The translations under genes were made by a program, and so were the position numbers. The notes under the pieces are model-generated. The model saw nothing but the letters and a program-made list of their open reading frames with translations. It ran no database searches and was not told the DNA's origin. Below are positions 59,403 to 64,000 of a stretch of 64,000 bases of DNA, one piece after another. The stretch covers positions 1-64,000 of the forward strand of contig JAZJZD010000002.1 in assembly GCA_040390025.1 (NCBI GenBank). Direction: 5' to 3'. How positions within the stretch are numbered: position 1 is the stretch's first letter; every line of letters begins with the position of its first letter. This DNA comes from JAVHYG01 sp040390025 (GTDB taxonomy: Bacteria > Pseudomonadota > Gammaproteobacteria > Diplorickettsiales > Diplorickettsiaceae).

Positions 59403-60380
59403 TTAAAGTTTGATAGGCCTCGACGGTCTGAAGTCAATCCTGTAAGGATTAATCTTTGACGATTTTTTGTATTTTTTTTGAAAAAATAGTGGAGAAATAG
59501 CTTTTGGTAGTGAAGTTAAATTAAATACCATTTTAAGTTGAGTTGCTATTGTTTCTAGAACTCGAATATTGTTCCAATACATCATGTGATTTTCATTTTT
59601 AAATAGAGATTTATGTGTCCATACGCCAAAGTTAGCTAGTTTATTTGCATAAGCTTCACTATGGCTTCTAAAACGATCAAATTCTCCAAATAAGATATAA
59701 GTAGGCGGTAAGTTTGTTAAATCGTTTGACCAATAAGGGGATATGGTAGGATTTTGAGGATCATGTTTATTTTTGTGTAGATAAAGTTCTATAAACCAAT
59801 GTGCTAACTTCTTTGGAAAGCTATCTTTAGCTTCAAACGATGCAAATTTTTTTAAACTAAGCGATAAATCTGTTACTGGAGAAATTAATATTTGTAAAGC
59901 TAGAGGAAGTTTATCTTTTACCGCTTGAATGGTTGTTAAAGCAGAAAAGTTGCCCCCTGAACTAAATCCACAAATAGCAATTTTGTCTTTATCTATCTGT
60001 AGTTGCTCGGCATATTTAATAATAAGTTGATAACTTGTATATACATCCTGAAAGCCAATGGGGCAGGTGTATTCTGGGGCTAGTCGATGCTCAATTCTAA
60101 TGAGCTGACAACCTGATTCTTCTGCTAAATGGCTACTCGTGAGATAATCATGATAACTTGCAGAAGCATTATAACCAGTGCCTCGAATATGTAACACTGT
60201 TGGATATGGCGGATTCTTTAAATTATTAGGCCTATAAATAAAAGAAAAAAGTTTAGCACCATCTTGTAAAGTAAAAATAATAGGTAGTATTTTTATATTT
60301 CTAGCTGGAAGTCTTTTTTCAACTTCTTGTAACTTTAAAATATAATTACGGTGTTCTTCTATGTTGTATTCTATCGGCAT
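59403..60380 (-). CDS. alpha/beta hydrolase, HSL-type esterase
   Basis: 325 residues of the hormone-sensitive-lipase family (family IV esterases/lipases). The nucleophile elbow is GFSSGG (about 160-165), the acid residue is in LFGEFDRFRS, and the histidine in KNENHMMYW. The oxyanion HGG(G/A) motif is replaced by RGTGYNAS, with Arg for His. YRLAPEYxxP appears as HRLAPEYTCPIGFQD, supporting the family. The substrate is unknown. It lies 21 bases after the methyltransferase gene on the same strand, so the two may act together on a lipid or secondary metabolite. Confidence 0.82.
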   Translation of the reverse strand: MPIEYNIEEHRNYILKLQEVEKRLPARNIKILPIIFTLQDGAKLFSFIYRPNNLKNPPYPTVLHIRGTGYNASASYHDYLTSSHLAEESGCQLIRIEHRLAPEYTCPIGFQDVYTSYQLIIKYAEQLQIDKDKIAICGFSSGGNFSALTTIQAVKDKLPLALQILISPVTDLSLSLKKFASFEAKDSFPKKLAHWFIELYLHKNKHDPQNPTISPYWSNDLTNLPPTYILFGEFDRFRSHSEAYANKLANFGVWTHKSLFKNENHMMYWNNIRVLETIATQLKMVFNLTSLPKAISPLFFQKKYKKSSKINPYRIDFRPSRPIKL

Positions 60381-60401
60381 TAAAATTTTTTATTTATTTT
60401 T

Positions 60402-61187
60402 TTAAAAATTTGCAGTGATTATGTAATAGTCAAGTAATTCCCTTTCATAAGCAGTTCGCCAATTCGTATCCCAAATACCTGGCTCATTCTGTCTTACCCA
60501 AATATCGTATCCAGACCAAACATATTGGCCGATATTTTCTATTTGTATATTTTTAAATAAATTATTTTTTAACAAGTTTAAAACTTCCGGTAATGCAGCT
60601 AAGTCTTCATTACTATCATCTGGTAAAATGGCCGGTCTTGGTAATAAAGTTAACAACTCTTTAAAACAGTTCTTATTTTTTGCAAAAAATGTGCTAATAA
60701 CAAGTTTGCTTCCCTGTATTAAGACTCTAGCAAACTCAGGAATAGCATATTGCGCATTAAAATGTTGAAAAGCCTCTACCGTATAAATTTTATTGATGCT
60801 TGCATTAGGTAGAGGAATAGCCTCAGCTTTTCCTTGTAAATACTGAACTTTTTTTTCTTCAATCAATGATGAATGGGCTTTACTAGAACGTTTTACGTGT
60901 GCTGTTAAATAATCTAAACCAATTATAGATTGAGTAGAGTGGAGGCTAGCTAAAAGAGCGCATCCAGCACCATAGCCAGAGCCTACTTCTAAAATTTTAT
61001 CTTCCTTTTCAGGCATTAAGTGTTTAAAAACCTGATGGTAGAGATTTGCATTTGCTTCAACTGCATCTTTTTCAGTTAGATTATGAGGAATTTTTTTCCA
61101 ATATCCGAAATTAATAAAGTTACCTTTAAAAAGGGTATCTAGTTCAACTCCAGAATATAGTTCAGTAAGATTTTTTGGATTAGACAT
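60402..61187 (-). CDS. SAM-dependent methyltransferase
   Basis: 261 residues, class I Methyltransf_11-type. The SAM motif I is ILEVGSGYGAGCALLA (about 64-79), motif II region GLDYLTAHVKRS, and motif IV-like INKIYTVEAFQHF. The N-terminus LFKGNFINFGYW resembles small-molecule methyltransferases of the UbiE/sarcosine type. The acceptor is unknown. It is followed by the esterase gene (21-base gap), and its start is divergent from cdd. Confidence 0.83.
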   Translation of the reverse strand: MSNPKNLTELYSGVELDTLFKGNFINFGYWKKIPHNLTEKDAVEANANLYHQVFKHLMPEKEDKILEVGSGYGAGCALLASLHSTQSIIGLDYLTAHVKRSSKAHSSLIEEKKVQYLQGKAEAIPLPNASINKIYTVEAFQHFNAQYAIPEFARVLIQGSKLVISTFFAKNKNCFKELLTLLPRPAILPDDSNEDLAALPEVLNLLKNNLFKNIQIENIGQYVWSGYDIWVRQNEPGIWDTNWRTAYERELLDYYIITANF

Positions 61188-61283
61188 TTTTGAGTGCTAT
61201 AATTTTTTTATTAAGATAATATTAAGATAATAATAAAAATTTTTAAAAAAATCCACTAAAATAATTACAAAGATATAGTCAGT

Positions 61284-61682
61284 ATGGAAAAATGTCTAAC
61301 TAAGATGGTAACGTTAGCAAAACAAGCCGCTAGTAACGCTTATGTTCCTTTATGTAAGTTTTCTGTGGGTGCTTGTATAAGAACGATAGAAGGACAATTA
61401 TTTAATGGCTGTAATTGGGAAAATGTGGCCACGCCACTTAGTCAATGTGCTGAAACTTCCGCACTTGGCACTATGTTAACAGCAGGCTATAGACAAATAT
61501 CAGATATTGTGTTGGTTACACCGCAATTTGTTTGTACTCCTTGCGGCGCTTGTAGACAACGATTAATCCAATTTTCATCTCCAGAAACAAACTTTTATTC
61601 TTATAATAAGGATGGTGTATTACTTAAATCTATAAAGCTAAACCAACTTTTGCCTGAAGCTTTTACATGGGAGATTCCTTAA
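61284..61682 (+). CDS. cdd: cytidine deaminase
   Basis: Pyrimidine salvage: cytidine/deoxycytidine to uridine/deoxyuridine. It has 132 residues, the homotetrameric type. CNWENVATPLSQCAETSALG has the zinc Cys and catalytic Glu (CAE), and TPCGACRQRL the PCxxC zinc pair. The FSVGACIRT substrate segment is at the N-terminus. It has no typical ribosome site. A useful internal reference for the deaminase-like motifs in the orphan gene at 41549. Confidence 0.95.
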   Translation: MEKCLTKMVTLAKQAASNAYVPLCKFSVGACIRTIEGQLFNGCNWENVATPLSQCAETSALGTMLTAGYRQISDIVLVTPQFVCTPCGACRQRLIQFSSPETNFYSYNKDGVLLKSIKLNQLLPEAFTWEIP

Positions 61683-61741
61683 CCTGATTTTCAAATTATC
61701 TAGAATGACTAATATTATTTATCTTCTAACTTGAGAAAATT

Positions 61742-63835
61742 ATGTCAAAATCTAAACAAAAAAAAATAGCTATTGATAACGATAAATTACTTAATGTGAT
61801 TGGCAATCAGAAGTTACAGATAAAAAAATTAAAAGATAATTATGAGGCTAAAATTCATACACTGAATTTTATTTTGCAAAATTTACCTGCTAGTGTTTAT
61901 TGGAAAAATCGAGAAGGGGTTTATTTAGAAAATAATGAATATGCTAAAAAAAATCTTCACATGCTTGGATTTACTTCTATTGTCAATGGAAAGACAGATT
62001 ATGATATTTTTTCGAAGGAAGTCGCTGATAGTTTTAGAAGTGTAGATTTAACTGTTTTATCGGGTGAATGCGTAGTAACTGAGGAAGCTACTATTTTAAC
62101 CAATGGGGTAAAGTTTATACAATTATCTTCAAAAATACCCCTTCAAGATAAGCATAAAAAAATAATAGGAATTTTAGGTATTTCTATAGATATTACACAA
62201 AGAAAAATGGCTGAAGAAGCTTTAAAATTAGCAAAAGAAAAAGCAGAAGTGGCAAATGACGCAAAGACAGAATTTCTAGAAAACATGCGTCATGATATAC
62301 GTACCCCCTTATCAGGAATTGTAGGATGCGCGCAATTGATCCAGATGCAAGTAGGTAATGCTAAGAAAGTATCTGAATACGCCGAGGATCTCATCCAATC
62401 CAGTGATGCTTTATTAGATTTTCTTAATAAAATTTTAGAAAGCATTCAAATCGATACAGGTAAAATACCATTTTTAAAGAAAAAATTTGATCTCTACCAA
62501 CTTTTAAAACAAGTTATTCACTTAAATCAACCTAAAGCTATAACCAAAAGCTTAGACTTAAGCTGGCATTATGACAAAACAATCCCAGTCTATTTAATGG
62601 GCGACCCAGTACGTGTTCAGCGGATTATCTTAGAACTGGTTACCAATGCACTTAAATTTACTGACAAAGGCGAAATTAAAATCACAGCGCGATTAGTTCA
62701 AAATAAGACGCGAACAGGGCAAATGATTATTAAGTTGAGTGTGAGTGATACGGGAATAGGAATTCCTCTGGACGAACAAAATGAAGTTTATACGCGTTTT
62801 AAACGTTTAACTCCTTCTTATCGAGGCATTTATCCGGGAGCAGGCTTAGGCCTTTCTGTAGTCAAGCAATTTATTGATGATTTAAACGGAGAGATATATC
62901 TTGACAGTAAACCTAATCAAGGTTCGATTTTTACTTGTTTAATTCCTTTTCATAAATCGTTATTAACAGTTGAGAATGAGCTAGAAAAAGCACATTCATA
63001 TGAAATGGATGTTTGCGCAGTAGATAAAAAAGCGGAGAACATAGCTATCTTACAAGGAGAGAGGATTGCTATTGAAAGTCGGGTATTAGTGGTTGAAGAC
63101 AATTTAATAGCCGAAAAAATAGCACAGGTTGTAATGTCGAAGCTTAATTGTGAAATTGATATTGCTGGAGATGGGAAAACAGCTTTAGCGTATATCAAAA
63201 AAAAACCTTATGACCTTATTCTAATGGATATTGATTTGCCGGACAATGATAGTTGTGAAGTAATACGGCGTATTCGTTTAAACCAATGCAAACGTAATCC
63301 ATTGATTCCAATCATCGGATTAACGGCATATATTAGTACGGATAAGAAGCGGAATTGTCTTATAGCAGGAATGAATACTATTTATAAAAAACCTCTCACA
63401 TCGGACAAAGCTGTACAGATACTGAATGCGTTTATTCCGAGCCAGCAGCAGATATCTCCAACGTCTGTACTTAAGCGCATAGACTGTTTATATGGTATTC
63501 CTATTTTAGATAGGGATCGGGGCTTAGAATTAATGGGTAGCAAAGAATTGCTTAAAGAAGGATTGGTGTTACTTGTTAGTGGGCTTGCTAAAGAAATGGA
63601 AGCGCTAAAGCAGCATTATCGAGACAAGGATTGGATGGCTATAGGAGCGTTTGCCCATAAATGGAAGGGTGGGGCAAGTTATTGTGGCGCACGTCGTTTC
63701 GAACAAGTCTGCCAAGAATTAGTGATTGCTTTACAAAGCAAATTGTTTGAAGAAGCGGAAGAATTTTATCAACAGTTATTTAAAGTGACAGAAGCGACAA
63801 AAGCAGCAGCTATGCAAGTTGTTAATTCAGAATAA
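61742..63835 (+). CDS. soluble hybrid histidine kinase (PAS-HisKA-HATPase-REC-HPt)
   Basis: 697 residues, a complete phosphorelay protein. A short N-terminal coiled coil (about 15-45) leads to a PAS domain (45-155), HisKA with His184 in ENMRHDIRTPLSG, HATPase with NALKF (302-306), DTGIGIP and GAGLGLSV, a receiver with Asp496 in LILMDID and Lys549-type lysine, and a C-terminal HPt with His639 in AHKWKGGA. It has no membrane segment, so it senses a cytoplasmic signal through the PAS domain. It resembles ArcB/BarA-type tripartite kinases, but the partner regulator is not nearby. A ribosome site is weak (GAGAAAATT). The downstream gene has AAGGAG. Confidence 0.92.
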   Translation: MSKSKQKKIAIDNDKLLNVIGNQKLQIKKLKDNYEAKIHTLNFILQNLPASVYWKNREGVYLENNEYAKKNLHMLGFTSIVNGKTDYDIFSKEVADSFRSVDLTVLSGECVVTEEATILTNGVKFIQLSSKIPLQDKHKKIIGILGISIDITQRKMAEEALKLAKEKAEVANDAKTEFLENMRHDIRTPLSGIVGCAQLIQMQVGNAKKVSEYAEDLIQSSDALLDFLNKILESIQIDTGKIPFLKKKFDLYQLLKQVIHLNQPKAITKSLDLSWHYDKTIPVYLMGDPVRVQRIILELVTNALKFTDKGEIKITARLVQNKTRTGQMIIKLSVSDTGIGIPLDEQNEVYTRFKRLTPSYRGIYPGAGLGLSVVKQFIDDLNGEIYLDSKPNQGSIFTCLIPFHKSLLTVENELEKAHSYEMDVCAVDKKAENIAILQGERIAIESRVLVVEDNLIAEKIAQVVMSKLNCEIDIAGDGKTALAYIKKKPYDLILMDIDLPDNDSCEVIRRIRLNQCKRNPLIPIIGLTAYISTDKKRNCLIAGMNTIYKKPLTSDKAVQILNAFIPSQQQISPTSVLKRIDCLYGIPILDRDRGLELMGSKELLKEGLVLLVSGLAKEMEALKQHYRDKDWMAIGAFAHKWKGGASYCGARRFEQVCQELVIALQSKLFEEAEEFYQQLFKVTEATKAAAMQVVNSE

Positions 63836-63849
63836 AGGAGAATATTTAA

Positions 63850-64000
63850 ATGCTTTATTCTTTCGAAAATAGAGTACCTACGCTAATCGGCAATAACTAT
63901 TTTATAGCTGAGAGTGCTGATGTTGTTGGGTCTGTAATTATCCATAATAACGTAAGTATTCTCTTCAATGCCGTTGTCCGTGCGGATAATGATAGTATTG
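63850..64000 (+). CDS. gamma-carbonic-anhydrase-like left-handed beta-helix protein, 5' part
   Basis: Begins at ATG 63850 behind AAGGAG (63836-63841) and runs off the window after 50 residues. The visible protein starts MLYSFENRVPTLIGNN, then ADVVGSVIIHNNVSILFNAVVRADND, the typical start of YrdA/PaaY-type hexapeptide-repeat proteins of the gamma carbonic anhydrase family. The zinc histidines lie later and cannot be checked. It is 14 bases after the kinase stop codon. Confidence 0.8.
   Translation, partial: MLYSFENRVPTLIGNNYFIAESADVVGSVIIHNNVSILFNAVVRADNDSI

Overview
The window looks like a chromosomal segment of an AT-rich, host-associated gammaproteobacterium, most plausibly of the order Legionellales (Coxiellaceae-like, e.g. 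the Rickettsiella/Diplorickettsia/Aquicella group). This placement is an inference. It rests on gammaproteobacterial housekeeping proteins and gene orders, a PPi-type phosphofructokinase, a CsrA with an alaS/tRNA-Ser neighbourhood, and several large unrecognised or eukaryote-directed proteins (ankyrin repeats, a YopJ-like catalytic core, coiled coils) of the kind these bacteria secrete. No secretion system is encoded in the window.

Layout: 1-5 kb holds the 3' end of tRNA-Asp, a PpiD that has lost its parvulin domain, ispD, cysQ, mdh and a coiled-coil protein. 5-20.6 kb is housekeeping: ftsK, trxB, mlaA, dps, an RRM protein, comF, glmS, glmM, ftsH, rlmE and two tandem paralogous MFS transporters. 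20.6-28.4 kb has an AT-rich spacer, tRNA-Leu(CAA), ispF, yqgE-ruvX, murJ-ribF, an SGNH/GDSL hydrolase with a duplicated inserted module, and a flavodoxin/ferredoxin reductase-like enzyme. 28.4-36.4 kb has a reverse-strand mpl-ribD-ribBA-ribH cluster without ribE, a pfp gene broken by an assembly gap, an S24-like repressor without catalytic residues, and a phosphopantetheinyl transferase. 36.4-41.4 kb has pilB-pilC-pilD and gpsA. 41.5-45 kb has two large lineage-specific proteins, the first with a cytidine-deaminase-like zinc signature. 45-57.6 kb has aconitase, dsbB, yggT, ldcA, an SDR, gyrB, alaS, lysC, csrA, tRNA-Ser(GCT) and a decayed tRNA-Arg. 57.8-64 kb is more accessory: a YopJ-like/ankyrin protein, an esterase, a methyltransferase, cdd, a soluble hybrid histidine kinase and the start of a gamma-carbonic-anhydrase-like gene.

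Two families of dispersed non-coding repeats run through the intergenic spaces. Family A (at least eight copies) is built around inverted ends of the type TATACCGCTC...GAGCGGTATA, often joined to a CAAGGGGAGAA hairpin. It lies mainly between divergent genes, and one copy appears to encode the N-terminus of the phosphopantetheinyl transferase. Family B (four copies) is MITE-like, begins TAGGG...CGTCATTT, and in two cases its first three bases form the stop codon of the upstream gene.

Functionally, the genes cover isoprenoid synthesis (ispD, ispF), flavin synthesis (ribD, ribBA, ribH, ribF), cell-wall precursor synthesis and recycling (glmS, glmM, murJ, mpl, ldcA), division and chromosome handling (ftsK, gyrB), proteostasis (ftsH, ppiD, dsbB) and type IV pilus assembly (pilBCD). 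The candidate effectors at 25.8, 41.5, 43.0 and 57.9 kb are the most novel content.
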